Program-made: the position numbers and the translations under genes
Shown: piece after piece, positions 26,336 to 36,490 of the stretch
Position numbering within the stretch: the stretch's first letter is position 1
Layout: each line of letters begins with the position of its first letter
From: Psychrobacillus lasiicapitis
GTDB lineage: Bacteria; Bacillota; Bacilli; Bacillales_A; Planococcaceae
DNA length: 64,000 nt
NCBI RefSeq assembly: GCF_006861795.1
Contig: NZ_VDGH01000002.1
Location: 62,001-126,000, forward strand
Reading direction: 5' to 3'
The notes under the pieces: model-generated
Databases searched by the model: none
What the model saw: the letters and a program-made list of their open reading frames with translations, nothing else
What the model was told of the DNA's origin: nothing

Positions 26336-26348
26336 GAGGAGTTTAAGT

Positions 26349-29300
26349 ATGTCATTACGGATTATTAGTGGACGTTCAGGAACAGGGAAGACCATATTTA
26401 TGCAACAAGAAATAGTACACTCTTTACGACAAGACCCATTTGGGGATCCGTTATTTTATATAGTGCCTGACCAAATGTCGTTTTCCAGTGAGTATGATCT
26501 TGCAGCTGGAGCAGGGCTCAAAGGGTTAATACGTGCACAAGTGACGACATTTAAACGGTTAGCTTGGCGTGTATTACAAGAAACTGGTGGAATAGCGAAA
26601 GAGGAAATAAGCGGATTTGGGTATCGCATGCTTATCCGCAGTTTATTAGAGGATCACAAAGACGAATTTACCCTATTTAATAGAGCCGCAACCAAAAGAG
26701 GTTTTACCGATCAGATAGAAGTCCTGATGAAAGAATTCAGTCGGTATTGTTTAGACCATGCTACGATGGCAAACGCTTTAAATCAATTAGAAGCGGTCCA
26801 AGCACCTAAAACACTACTAGATAAATCAGCTGATCTTATGCTCATGCTCGATTTAATGGAGCAAAAATTAGGGACAAGCTATATTGATGGGGAAGGGTAT
26901 TTAACCTTGCTTGCCCAAAAAATAAAAGACTCAAGTCTGCTAGAGAAAACAGAACTCTACATCGATGGATTCACTTCGTTTACAACGAGAGAATTAGAAA
27001 TTATTCAAGCTTTAATGAAACAAGTAAAGCGTATTACAATCGCTCTTCCAATGGAAACCCTTGCAGATAGCCGGGATGAGCAATCATTATTTTACCAGCC
27101 TGCAAATACTTCCGCTAGATTAATAGAAATAGCTCAAGCAGAACAAGTGGAAATAGAAGAAATCGTACATCAAGCGGAACAAAAACGGTTTGTATCGAAG
27201 GAGCTTGCTCATATCGAAGCAAACTTTGATCAGCTACCACCTGCTGAAATGAAAACGGAAGGTAAATTACGAATAACAGAAGCTGCAAATAGAAGGGCAG
27301 AAATACATGCGGTAGCAAGACAAATACGAGAGTTGATGCAACAAAAGGAAGTGCGTTATAAAGAAATGGCGATTTTGCATCGTGATTCGGAAAGTTACGA
27401 AGGACTAATCGAAACCATTTTTTCGCAATATGATATCCCGGTATTTATTAGTCAAAAAAAATCGATGCTGCATCATCCGTTAATCGAGTTAAGCAGAACG
27501 GTACTAGAAGTCATTCGAACAGGCTGGAAGTATGAACCGATGTTCCGAGCGATTAAAACGGACTTGTTTTTCCCATTAGACGCGTCTAAAAGTAAGTGGA
27601 GAGAACGGGCAGACCGTTTAGAAAATTTTGTCCTGTCATTTGGTATATACGGGGATAGATGGTTGGATGATCGACGTTGGGTGTATAAAAAATACCGTGG
27701 GTTAGAATTTTACTCGAAGGTGCAAACCGACGAGGAGTTAAGCATGCAAGCAGATTTGCATGCAGCGCGTGATATAGTGGTACAACCTTTAAAAAAGCTT
27801 GCAGATACTCTTGCACAAAGTAAAACAGGGTTAGAGATGGCTGCTGCATTATTTACATTTATGGAGTCGCTTCAAGTTTACGAGAAACTACAAGTTTTGA
27901 GAAAAACAGAAGAAGAAAATGGTCAATTATTACTTGCTTCTGAGCATGAACAAGCTTGGAATGAGTGGGTGAATGTACTTGATCAATTCGTGTTAATGTT
28001 TGGCGAGAAAGAGATGAGCGTGGAGGAAGCGGCGAAAATTTTAGATGAAGGATATGACCAATTAGAATTCTCCCGTATCCCGCCAGCCATTGATCAAGTA
28101 ATCGTCGGAAATGTGGATATTGCCCGATTAACAAATATAAAAGCTGTGTTTGTCGTTGGGGTGAACGATGGTGTATTCCCAAAACGAATGGATCATGAAG
28201 GCTTGCTGTCGGATACAGAGCGTGAATGGTTTACGCAAGTAGGATTTGAGTTAGCACCAACATCGAAAATGCGCTTGCTCGATGAAAACTATTTAGTGTA
28301 TAAAGCTTTCGTCACAGCCTCTGAATATTTATCTGTTTCGTATCCGATTGCAGATAGTGAAGGAAAAGCGTTACTGCCATCGATGTATATTAAAAAACTC
28401 CAACAACTCATCATAGATGTCCCGGTAGAGATAGCTGTAATAGATCCAATTGATCACCCGGATGATGCCTTTGATCTCCAATCGATTAGTCATCCAAGAA
28501 CAACATTACCATATGTTGTGATGCAAATTCGAAAAGCATTGGAAACTGGAGAATTACCGGTAGTTTGGCAATCAGTCTACCATTATTATTTGGAAGATCC
28601 ATATTGGTCTACTATTTTAAAACGTGTAGTAAAACCTTTAATAGATGGCAATAAAACAGAAAGACTCTCGCAGGAAATAACGTCCGCTTTATACGGAGAA
28701 ACGATGATTTCAAGTGTTTCTCGAGTAGAACGCTATTATAGCTGTCCTTTTGCCCATTATGCGGCATATGGGCTAAAGCTGGAGGAACGAGCGGAATATC
28801 GTTTGGAGGCACCAGCAATCGGGGATTTATTCCATGCTGCACTAAAATGGATTGCAGACGAAACTGCAAGACTCGGCTTAACATGGGCACAGCTATCTAA
28901 AGAGCAATGCGCAGGTCTTGCCAAACAAGCGGTCGATCAAATTGTACCAGTATTTGTCCATCAACTATTACTAAGTACGAATCGCTACCGTTATATTCAG
29001 CGAAAACTGGAGCAAATTGTGGCTTCTACGCTTTTCGCACTGAGCAAGCATTCCCAAGTTTCCACCTTCGTGCCCATTGCTATTGAAGCAGGATTTGGTC
29101 CAGGAGAAGCGTTACCTGCGCTAGAAATACCATTGAAGCGTGGGCGTAAAATGCAGTTGCGAGGGCGGATTGACAGAGTAGATGCATCGAATGTAAATGG
29201 TAATCTATATGTTCGGATCGTTGATTATAAATCTTCTCGCAAAGGGATCGATTTGAATGAAGTGTATTATGGTTTATCGCTTCAAATGTTAACGTATTTA

Positions 29301-29843
29301 GACGTTGCGATTGAAAATGCGGATATTTGGCTGCAGGAGAGCGCTGAGCCAGCAGGTGTTTTGTATGTGCATATGCATAATCCTTTTGTTAAGACGCAAA
29401 AGGAAATGAGTGACACAGAGTTACAAGAAGAGATCTATAAATCGTATAAAATGAATGGTTTACTACTCGATGACCCAGAAGTGATTATGGAAATGGATGA
29501 ACAAATCGAAGGATTTTCCAAGATTATTCCGGTACGTATGAACAAAGACGGAAACTTATCAAAATCGGCCTCTAAAGTAGTAGAACCTGAACAGATGAAA
29601 CTTCTCCAGTCGTTTGTACGTAAAAGACATGAACAAGCCGGTAATGGTATGAATGCAGGAGATACTCGTGTTTATCCGTATCGTATAAAAGACAAAATGC
29701 CTTGTACGTATTGTGCATATCGAAGTGTGTGTCAATTTGACCCACAGGACCCTGCACAGCCTGTACGAAATTTAAAAGTAGAGCAACGAGATATCGTTAC
29801 TGAAAAAATTCGAAAGGAGATGAGTACGGATGAACATTCCTGA
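26349..29843 (+). CDS. addB: AddAB helicase-nuclease subunit AddB
   Basis: Subunit of the double-strand break repair enzyme that unwinds and trims DNA ends and responds to Chi. The 1164-residue protein starts at ATG 26349 after GAGAGGAG, giving MSLRIISGRSGTGKT with an N-terminal Walker A. The C-terminal nuclease domain has VDYKSS. An iron-sulfur cluster site is visible as one cysteine in YSCPFAHYA and three in CTYCAYRSVC. The frame is open upstream to 26220 only because of the repeat there. It overlaps addA by 14 bp. Confidence 0.95.
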   Translation: MSLRIISGRSGTGKTIFMQQEIVHSLRQDPFGDPLFYIVPDQMSFSSEYDLAAGAGLKGLIRAQVTTFKRLAWRVLQETGGIAKEEISGFGYRMLIRSLLEDHKDEFTLFNRAATKRGFTDQIEVLMKEFSRYCLDHATMANALNQLEAVQAPKTLLDKSADLMLMLDLMEQKLGTSYIDGEGYLTLLAQKIKDSSLLEKTELYIDGFTSFTTRELEIIQALMKQVKRITIALPMETLADSRDEQSLFYQPANTSARLIEIAQAEQVEIEEIVHQAEQKRFVSKELAHIEANFDQLPPAEMKTEGKLRITEAANRRAEIHAVARQIRELMQQKEVRYKEMAILHRDSESYEGLIETIFSQYDIPVFISQKKSMLHHPLIELSRTVLEVIRTGWKYEPMFRAIKTDLFFPLDASKSKWRERADRLENFVLSFGIYGDRWLDDRRWVYKKYRGLEFYSKVQTDEELSMQADLHAARDIVVQPLKKLADTLAQSKTGLEMAAALFTFMESLQVYEKLQVLRKTEEENGQLLLASEHEQAWNEWVNVLDQFVLMFGEKEMSVEEAAKILDEGYDQLEFSRIPPAIDQVIVGNVDIARLTNIKAVFVVGVNDGVFPKRMDHEGLLSDTEREWFTQVGFELAPTSKMRLLDENYLVYKAFVTASEYLSVSYPIADSEGKALLPSMYIKKLQQLIIDVPVEIAVIDPIDHPDDAFDLQSISHPRTTLPYVVMQIRKALETGELPVVWQSVYHYYLEDPYWSTILKRVVKPLIDGNKTERLSQEITSALYGETMISSVSRVERYYSCPFAHYAAYGLKLEERAEYRLEAPAIGDLFHAALKWIADETARLGLTWAQLSKEQCAGLAKQAVDQIVPVFVHQLLLSTNRYRYIQRKLEQIVASTLFALSKHSQVSTFVPIAIEAGFGPGEALPALEIPLKRGRKMQLRGRIDRVDASNVNGNLYVRIVDYKSSRKGIDLNEVYYGLSLQMLTYLDVAIENADIWLQESAEPAGVLYVHMHNPFVKTQKEMSDTELQEEIYKSYKMNGLLLDDPEVIMEMDEQIEGFSKIIPVRMNKDGNLSKSASKVVEPEQMKLLQSFVRKRHEQAGNGMNAGDTRVYPYRIKDKMPCTYCAYRSVCQFDPQDPAQPVRNLKVEQRDIVTEKIRKEMSTDEHS

Positions 29844-32800
29844 TATGCCAGCCGAGTTAACATGGACACCTGCCCAGTGGAAAGCAATATGGGCAACCGG
29901 TTCAGACGTCCTCGTATCTGCTGCAGCAGGCTCTGGTAAAACGGCTGTCCTCATCGACCGGCTTATACAAAAAGTAATCACAAAAGAAAATCCGATAAAC
30001 GTCGATGAGTTATTAGTCGTAACTTTTACTAATGCTTCTGCAGCAGAAATGCGCCACCGGATGGGAGAAGCACTTGAAAAAGCAATTGTAATCGATCCGA
30101 CATCTACCCATTTACGCAAGCAGCTAAGTCTATTAAGTAAGGCACAAATTTCGACGCTGCATTCCTTTTGCTTAAATATTGTTCGGCAATACTCGTATAT
30201 GCTCACGATTGATCCTGGATTTCGCATTGCGAATGAAGCAGAAGCTGCGATTATCCGAGACGATATTTTAGCAGAAGTGTTAGAGGAAGCATATCAAGTA
30301 GAAAACCCAGAAGCGATGTATAGACTATCAGACAGTTTCACGTCAGATAGAGACGATCAATCCATTGAGACGATGATTGAAAAACTATATACATATGCAC
30401 GTGTGCATCCAGAGCCTAAGAAATGGTTACTGGCGATTCCACAAGCATATACTCTACGTGAAGATATAACGATAGATGAGCTTTCTTTTATCGAACCGTT
30501 GAAACTTGCTATCATTCATCACTTAGAAGAAGCAATTGCCGTAGCGGAAGAAATTCGAACATTGTCAAATATGCCAAACGGACCTGCTCTACTTGCTGAA
30601 ACTGCGTTAAAAGATCAAGAGATGATCCAAGAAGCTATTCGACTGATGAAAATGGGTACTTGGCAAGATACATTTAACTATTTTAGTAGTCTTTCATGGG
30701 TAAAAGCAGCATCCATCAAAAAAGACTCCTGCGATGAAGCATTAAAAAAACAAGCTACCGCTAAACGAACAAAAGTGAAGAAAATAGTAAATGATTTAAA
30801 AGACAATTATTTCACTAGAACACCAGCACGTTTACTGGAAGAAATGCGACTGATGGCTCCGCAATTACAAACGTTAGTTGATCTTGCCATTACGTATGGA
30901 GAGAGATATACTGCTGCCAAAAATGATAGAGGATTAGTCGATTTTTCCGATCTAGAGCATTATGCGCTAGAAATTTTAACCGAGCATGATGAAAATGGGC
31001 AGCTCGTACCATCCGACATTGCTAAAGAGTATCAGGCACGTTTTAAGGAAGTACTGACGGATGAGTACCAGGATGTGAACTTACTACAAGAAACGATATT
31101 ACAATTAGTGAAAAGTGGCGACGAACAAACTGGTAATATGTTCATGGTTGGAGACGTGAAGCAATCCATTTATCGTTTCCGACTAGCCGAACCCATGCTG
31201 TTTCTAGGGAAATACCTAGCATTTAGCGACCTACCAAAAGATTCGGGCGTGAAAATTGATTTGAATGCTAACTTCCGAAGCCGACAAGAAGTACTGCATG
31301 CAACGAACTATATCTTCCAGCAAGTTATGGGGGAAAAAGTAGGGGAAATTAATTATGACGATGATGCTTCTTTAAAGCCACAAGCACCGTATAACGAAGC
31401 AATAGCGCCGGTCGAATTGGCCCTTTTATATGAAGTGGAAGATGGAAGCGTCGAATCTGTAGAAGAAGATGACATGGTCATTGCAGAGGAAGAGCTTAAA
31501 AAATCCCAAGCAGAAGCTCGCTACATCATTTCCAAAATAAAAGAAATGATGGATTCAGGAGCGACTGTATATGACCCTTGGAAAAAAACGAGTCGCCCGG
31601 TCGAGTATAGCGATATCGTTATATTAATGCGGTCGATGACGTGGTCACAAGAAGTGACAGACCAATTCAAAGAAGCTGGTATTCCGTTATATGCTGAGCT
31701 TTCTAAAGGGTATTTTGAAGCGATTGAAGTGCTTATCATGCTACATACCCTTCGAACAATTGATAATCCATACCAAGATGTATCGCTTGCATCGGTTCTT
31801 CGTGCACCTTTTGTGGGACTGACAGAATCGGAACTTGCCGCGATTCGCCTTGCCGCACCAAAAGAATCTTTTTACGAAGCGCTGAAAATGTTTGTAGCAA
31901 ATGGGGGTGCTGGAATATCTCCAGAGACTGGTGAAAAGCTACAACGTTTTCTGCTGCAATTTGAGGATTGGCGGAATATGAGTAGAAGAGGTTCCCTTGC
32001 GGATTTGATTTGGCGAATTTATTTGGATACGCATTATTACGAAATGGTTGGTTCCATGCCGAATGGGATGCAAAAGCAAGCGAATTTACGTATTTTACAT
32101 GATCGTGCCGTGGAATATGAGAAAACGTCTTTCCGAGGGTTATTCCGATTCTTACGCTTTATCGAGCGAATGAGAAGACGAGGAGATGACTTAGGAGCGG
32201 CACGTGCGATGAGTGAGAAAGAGAATGTTGTGCGGCTTATGACGATACATGCTTCGAAGGGATTGGAGTTTCCAGTTGTCTTTTTAGCTGGAATGGGAAG
32301 ACCATTTAACCAAATGGACTTCAACGAGCCATACTTATTTGACCAATCTTTTGGTCTTGCGGTAAAAGCCATTGATCCAGAAAAGCGGATATCGTTCACC
32401 TCATTGCCGTTTCTATCGATGAAAGAGAAGAAACAAATGGAATTGAAAGCAGAAGAAATGCGTGTGTTATATGTAGCGATGACAAGGGCGAAGGAGTATT
32501 TGTATCTTATTGCATCTATTAAAGATTTACAAAAGACGCTTGCAGGTTGGGAAGATGCACAAGCTCTGTTGCCGCATGAGATGCTCCCAGAATACATTCG
32601 AGCGAAAGCAAAAGGCTATTTAGACTGGGCAGGTCCAGCGATTGCACGACACGCAGACTTTCAGCAACTTTCGGATATAAACGAAGCAAATATTGTAGAA
32701 AGTGATTCCAGATGGCGTATTGTAGCAAAATGTGTTGATGAACTAAAATTGTCGGCCGAAACGGAAGAGCAAGAAAGGCTTTCGATCGATCAACTCATTA

Positions 32801-33537
32801 ACAAGGAAAAAACGACTGTTTTGCCACAGGTGAGAGCACGTTTTGATACAGTGTATCCTTATGAGCTTTCCACACAGAAACGATCGAAACAAAGCGTTAG
32901 TGAAATGAAGAAAATAGAGCAGCTCATGGCAAGAGAAGAAGAAGCCTATTTTGAGCTGACTCCTACTACAAATAGCCTTTCTAAAGTTGCAAAACGACCA
33001 TTCTTTTTACAGCAAGAGGCGAAACTAACAGGAGCTGAAGTTGGAACAGCTGTCCATGCGTTTATGCAAAATGTCGATTTAATGGAAGTAAAAACAACCG
33101 AACAGGTAGAGGCATTTGCAAGTGAGCTATACGATCGTGAAATTTTAACAAAAGCAGAACAAGCAGCGATTAATCCAGAAAAAATCATGCCATTTTTCCA
33201 TTCGGAAATTGCAGAGAGATTACGTGTTGCTAAAAAGGTTATGCGAGAATTTCCTTTTACGTATGCGATGGAAGACCGAGATGGGGATAAGCAAATTATT
33301 CAAGGGGTGGTCGACTGTTTATTTTTAGAAGAAGATGGACGCTTTGTATTATTGGATTATAAAACAGATCATGTTCAACATTTAGCAAACAATGAAGCAT
33401 TGTTACAGCAAGAAATGAATAAACGGTATGCCATCCAATTATCTATTTATGCACAAGCGATAGAATCTATTTTGCAAGTAGAGATTAAAGAGAAGATACT
33501 TTATTTATTTGATATAAACAAAACGGTTTTGTTATAG
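29830..33537 (+). CDS. addA: AddAB helicase-nuclease subunit AddA
   Basis: UvrD-type helicase and nuclease, 1235 residues. Motifs in order: Walker A SAAAGSGKTAVL (about residue 33), TFTNASAAEMR, helicase motif II DEYQDVNLLQ (about 413), motif III with GDVKQSIYRFR, motif V TIHASKGLEFPVVF (about 808), motif VI YVAMTRAKEYLYL, and the RecB-family nuclease with LLDYKTDHV near residue 1176. It starts inside addB and is therefore translationally coupled. The stop codon is part of the AGGAGG site of the next gene. Confidence 0.96.
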   Translation: MNIPDMPAELTWTPAQWKAIWATGSDVLVSAAAGSGKTAVLIDRLIQKVITKENPINVDELLVVTFTNASAAEMRHRMGEALEKAIVIDPTSTHLRKQLSLLSKAQISTLHSFCLNIVRQYSYMLTIDPGFRIANEAEAAIIRDDILAEVLEEAYQVENPEAMYRLSDSFTSDRDDQSIETMIEKLYTYARVHPEPKKWLLAIPQAYTLREDITIDELSFIEPLKLAIIHHLEEAIAVAEEIRTLSNMPNGPALLAETALKDQEMIQEAIRLMKMGTWQDTFNYFSSLSWVKAASIKKDSCDEALKKQATAKRTKVKKIVNDLKDNYFTRTPARLLEEMRLMAPQLQTLVDLAITYGERYTAAKNDRGLVDFSDLEHYALEILTEHDENGQLVPSDIAKEYQARFKEVLTDEYQDVNLLQETILQLVKSGDEQTGNMFMVGDVKQSIYRFRLAEPMLFLGKYLAFSDLPKDSGVKIDLNANFRSRQEVLHATNYIFQQVMGEKVGEINYDDDASLKPQAPYNEAIAPVELALLYEVEDGSVESVEEDDMVIAEEELKKSQAEARYIISKIKEMMDSGATVYDPWKKTSRPVEYSDIVILMRSMTWSQEVTDQFKEAGIPLYAELSKGYFEAIEVLIMLHTLRTIDNPYQDVSLASVLRAPFVGLTESELAAIRLAAPKESFYEALKMFVANGGAGISPETGEKLQRFLLQFEDWRNMSRRGSLADLIWRIYLDTHYYEMVGSMPNGMQKQANLRILHDRAVEYEKTSFRGLFRFLRFIERMRRRGDDLGAARAMSEKENVVRLMTIHASKGLEFPVVFLAGMGRPFNQMDFNEPYLFDQSFGLAVKAIDPEKRISFTSLPFLSMKEKKQMELKAEEMRVLYVAMTRAKEYLYLIASIKDLQKTLAGWEDAQALLPHEMLPEYIRAKAKGYLDWAGPAIARHADFQQLSDINEANIVESDSRWRIVAKCVDELKLSAETEEQERLSIDQLINKEKTTVLPQVRARFDTVYPYELSTQKRSKQSVSEMKKIEQLMAREEEAYFELTPTTNSLSKVAKRPFFLQQEAKLTGAEVGTAVHAFMQNVDLMEVKTTEQVEAFASELYDREILTKAEQAAINPEKIMPFFHSEIAERLRVAKKVMREFPFTYAMEDRDGDKQIIQGVVDCLFLEEDGRFVLLDYKTDHVQHLANNEALLQQEMNKRYAIQLSIYAQAIESILQVEIKEKILYLFDINKTVLL

Positions 33538-33549
33538 GAGGAAAAAGGT

Positions 33550-34746
33550 TTGTTAATTCGTCCAGTGGGGGAGACAGAGAGAGTAATATCAATTGATGTG
33601 ATGAGAGGCTTTGCGCTACTTGGCATTTTTGTCGTCAATATGCTGTTTTTTCATAGTCCTTATATTTATATAAACCCATATACTTGGTTTCAAGTTCCGG
33701 GTGATTATGAAACGCATAAGTGGATTGACATTTTTGTGCAAGGTAGCGTCTATCCGCTATTTTCCATGCTTTTTGGATACGGACTTGCGATGCAGTTTAT
33801 GAAATCGCAAGAAAAAGGAACGTCCTTTACGAAGCTAGCTGTTCGTAGACTATCCATTTTACTTGTGATTGGCTGTATCCATGCCTTTCTAATATGGTCA
33901 GGAGACATTTTGATCACATATGCGATTGCAGGATTTGTTTTAATCTTAATGATTCGATTGAAGCCGATTTGGTTAGTTTTAATAAGTGCGCTTTTATTTT
34001 TACTACCTAACGGGCTGTTAAATGGATTATTGTATTTTCTTGGAAAGTTGGATTCAGAAAGTCTGACTATTTATACTGGAATTCAAGAGATAGAGAAATC
34101 TATTATGGCGTATTCACTTGGTTCTTGGGGAGATATTTTCTCTCAAAGACTGAATGACTGGATCTATATGAGTGGCTACGGATTAATAGTTTTGATGATT
34201 TTATTTACAATTGTGCCGTTTTTACTGCTTGGTGCAGCAGCTGCAAAGCTAAAGTTAATCGAACGAGCACGAAGTTTAAAAGTCTTTTGGATCATCGCCA
34301 TTATAGTGGGACTTGGAGCTGGAACAGCTATTAAGTGGCTGCCTTATCTAACAGAGCCGAATGTACTTACGATGACCGTGCAAGATACATTTGGGGGACC
34401 GCTTCAAGCAATCGCATACGCGGGTATACTAGCGCTTGTTTGCACCATCCCGTTCATTCTAAAACTGCTGTCCCCATTGGCTAAAGCAGGCCGTATGTCG
34501 ATGACAATCTATTTGATGCAGTCCATTATTGCGACGACCATTTTCTATGCTTATGGTTTTGGCTTATATGGCAAAGTGGATATTAGGACTGGAACATGGA
34601 TGGCAGTAGGTATTTATGTACTGCAGCTAGTATTTGCAGAAGCTTGGTTTATGAAATTTAAACAGGGACCTGTAGAGGCATTGTGGAGAAAACTGACTTA
34701 TCGAAATAATTTGTCGCAAAAAGATGAAAACAAAGTCAATTTGTAA
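33550..34746 (+). CDS. DUF418 family membrane protein
   Basis: Polytopic membrane protein of 398 residues with a TTG start after TAGGAGG, 12 bp beyond addA. It has about ten helices and the family's N-terminal stretch ISIDVMRGFALLGIFVVNM, which recalls heparan-alpha-glucosaminide acetyltransferase-like (HGSNAT) proteins, and a C-terminal DUF418 region with AGRMSMTIYLMQSI. The function is not known; an acyl transfer role is suspected for the wider superfamily. Co-transcription with addBA is likely from the spacing. Confidence 0.82.
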   Translation: MLIRPVGETERVISIDVMRGFALLGIFVVNMLFFHSPYIYINPYTWFQVPGDYETHKWIDIFVQGSVYPLFSMLFGYGLAMQFMKSQEKGTSFTKLAVRRLSILLVIGCIHAFLIWSGDILITYAIAGFVLILMIRLKPIWLVLISALLFLLPNGLLNGLLYFLGKLDSESLTIYTGIQEIEKSIMAYSLGSWGDIFSQRLNDWIYMSGYGLIVLMILFTIVPFLLLGAAAAKLKLIERARSLKVFWIIAIIVGLGAGTAIKWLPYLTEPNVLTMTVQDTFGGPLQAIAYAGILALVCTIPFILKLLSPLAKAGRMSMTIYLMQSIIATTIFYAYGFGLYGKVDIRTGTWMAVGIYVLQLVFAEAWFMKFKQGPVEALWRKLTYRNNLSQKDENKVNL

Positions 34747-34792
34747 TAGACTAAGGATAAGCTATTAAAATACTTAGAGGAGTGTCAAAGCG

Positions 34793-35689
34793 ATGAAACT
34801 ATTATCATACCGTTTGAATGATAAAATTTACTTCGGACCAAAAGTGAAAAAGGAAGAGGCAGTATGGGATGTATTAAGCATTCAAGAGACGCTCCAAGTG
34901 CTTCCTGAATTTCCTGCTACCATTGTAGAGGGTGTCGGACTAGGAATGGATTTTATCGAACAAATTCGTAAACTAGTAGAAGCTGCCTTAAAAGAGGAAA
35001 ATGCAAATGATTTCAAAAAACAATTTACGGAAATCGAATGGTTATCTCCAATACCTCGTACACCAAAAAATATAATGGCCATCGGAAAAAACTATGCGGA
35101 GCATGCAAAAGAAATGGGCGGAGTGGCGAACGATTTTGTCGTTTTTACAAAGTCACCAACTTCTATAGCAGCTGATGAACAAACGCTTTCTATTCATGCC
35201 GATAAAACAGACGCATATGACTATGAAGGGGAGCTGGCGATTCTAATCGGGAAAAAGGGAAAAGACATTCCCTCTAAACTTGCATATGATTATGTGTTCG
35301 GATATACGATTGCAAATGATTTGACTGCAAGAGATTTGCAAAAAAAGCATCAACAGTATTTCTTAGGAAAAAGCTTAGAAGGCTCTTGCCCTATGGGACC
35401 ATATATTGTGACAAAAGATGAATTACCTAATCCACAGGAGCTTACAATCGTAACAAAGGTAAACGATGAGATCCGCCAAGATGGTAAAACTTCTGACATG
35501 GTATATTCTGTCGAGCAAATAATTGAGGAAATTTCTAAATCCGTTACTTTAGAGCCTGGAGATGTCATCCTAACAGGAACTCCTGCTGGTGTCGGAAAAG
35601 GATTTAATCCTCCTAAGTTTTTAAAATCTGGCGATATTGTGAAAGTTTCCATTGAAGGAATCGGTACATTAGTGAACAAATTCGAGTAA
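34793..35689 (+). CDS. yisK: Fumarylacetoacetate hydrolase family protein, YisK-like
   Basis: Protein of 298 residues. After an N-terminal domain of about 85 residues comes the FAH fold: IGKNYAEHAKEMG (about 100), the metal-binding YDYEGELAILIGKKG (Glu ligands, about 145), NDLTARDLQ and GTPAGVGKG near the end. B. subtilis YisK has the same length, is reported to act as an oxaloacetate decarboxylase and to interact with the Mbl cell-shape protein. The next gene is yisL, as in B. subtilis. GAGGAGTG lies before the ATG. Confidence 0.85.
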   Translation: MKLLSYRLNDKIYFGPKVKKEEAVWDVLSIQETLQVLPEFPATIVEGVGLGMDFIEQIRKLVEAALKEENANDFKKQFTEIEWLSPIPRTPKNIMAIGKNYAEHAKEMGGVANDFVVFTKSPTSIAADEQTLSIHADKTDAYDYEGELAILIGKKGKDIPSKLAYDYVFGYTIANDLTARDLQKKHQQYFLGKSLEGSCPMGPYIVTKDELPNPQELTIVTKVNDEIRQDGKTSDMVYSVEQIIEEISKSVTLEPGDVILTGTPAGVGKGFNPPKFLKSGDIVKVSIEGIGTLVNKFE

Positions 35690-35744
35690 AATATTTCATT
35701 TGATGGTAAGATATATAGGTGAATAAATTATCGAGGTGAAACAA

Positions 35745-36107
35745 ATGGAATTTTTAGCATCACCACATTTACACATTACAACTTGGGTAATTGCGATCAT
35801 CCTATTTTTAGTGGCATTAGCAATTAAAAATCCAAAAGTGGTGCACATGATTTTACGCTTATTTTATATTTTGATCATTATTACTGGAATTGCGTTGTTT
35901 ATGAAAGGTATGGACTACGGTCAAGGCATGCTGTACGGATTGAAATTCTTAGCTGGAATTTTAGTCATCGGAATGATGGAAATGTCTTTAGTGAAAAAGA
36001 AAAAAGGAAAACCATTTACAATGTTTGTCGTGTTATTTTTCGTTTTCTTCTTCATCACACTTTTCCTAGGCTTCAAATTACCAATGAATATCAACTTTTT
36101 AGCGTAA
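35745..36107 (+). CDS. yisL: YisL family membrane protein (DUF1516)
   Basis: Membrane protein of 120 residues with four predicted helices and histidines near the N terminus (ASPHLHITTWVIAI). ATG 35745 has GAGGTG at proper distance; the in-frame GTG at 35736 is part of that ribosome site. Gene order yisK-yisL is conserved with B. subtilis. Function unknown. Confidence 0.85.
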   Translation: MEFLASPHLHITTWVIAIILFLVALAIKNPKVVHMILRLFYILIIITGIALFMKGMDYGQGMLYGLKFLAGILVIGMMEMSLVKKKKGKPFTMFVVLFFVFFFITLFLGFKLPMNINFLA

Positions 36108-36114
36108 GCGAACG

Positions 36115-36261
36115 ATGGGAATATCCTTATTGATTTTTGTCGTTGTATTGATGATTATTTTTATCGTTGCTTCCTACATGATTTCCCGCATACAAGCGGA
36201 ATCATTGGATGAAGAAGATTTACATCATCATATTCTCCATAACACAAAACCACCAAAATGA
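36115..36261 (+). CDS. Small single-pass membrane protein, 48 residues
   Basis: Frame starting ATG 36115, seven bases after the yisL stop. It encodes one strongly hydrophobic helix (about residues 3-23) followed by an acidic and histidine-rich tail (EEDLHHHILHN). The ribosome site is weak. The stop codon lies in the loop of a good terminator, which argues that the frame is translated up to that point. It is not recognised by family. Confidence 0.55.
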   Translation: MGISLLIFVVVLMIIFIVASYMISRIQAESLDEEDLHHHILHNTKPPK

Positions 36262-36274
36262 TTGGTGGTTTTTG
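36246..36274 (+). terminator. Terminator after the yisKL group
   Basis: AACCACCAA (36248-36256) pairs with TTGGTGGTT (36262-36270), followed by TTT. Confidence 0.8.
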
Positions 36275-36490
36275 TTATGATAATTACTTTTCCAACTAAT
36301 GTTCGCTTTTTTCCAACTTACGAATAATTACTGGAATAATTCTATGCTATGTCACAGTTTGGACGAATTATCGGCTGTTTTTGGGGCTTTCGTGCTTAAA
36401 CGATAGCGATTACGAAAGAGCTTTGATAAAATAACTGTGATATGTTTTTATAAATAAATATGCTCTTTCCTAGATAGAGGAGGATTTACC

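Noticed and set aside
26220-26348. N-terminal extension of AddB
   Set aside because: The extension is translated mosaic repeat; the ATG at 26349 has a strong ribosome site and begins the conserved AddB N terminus.
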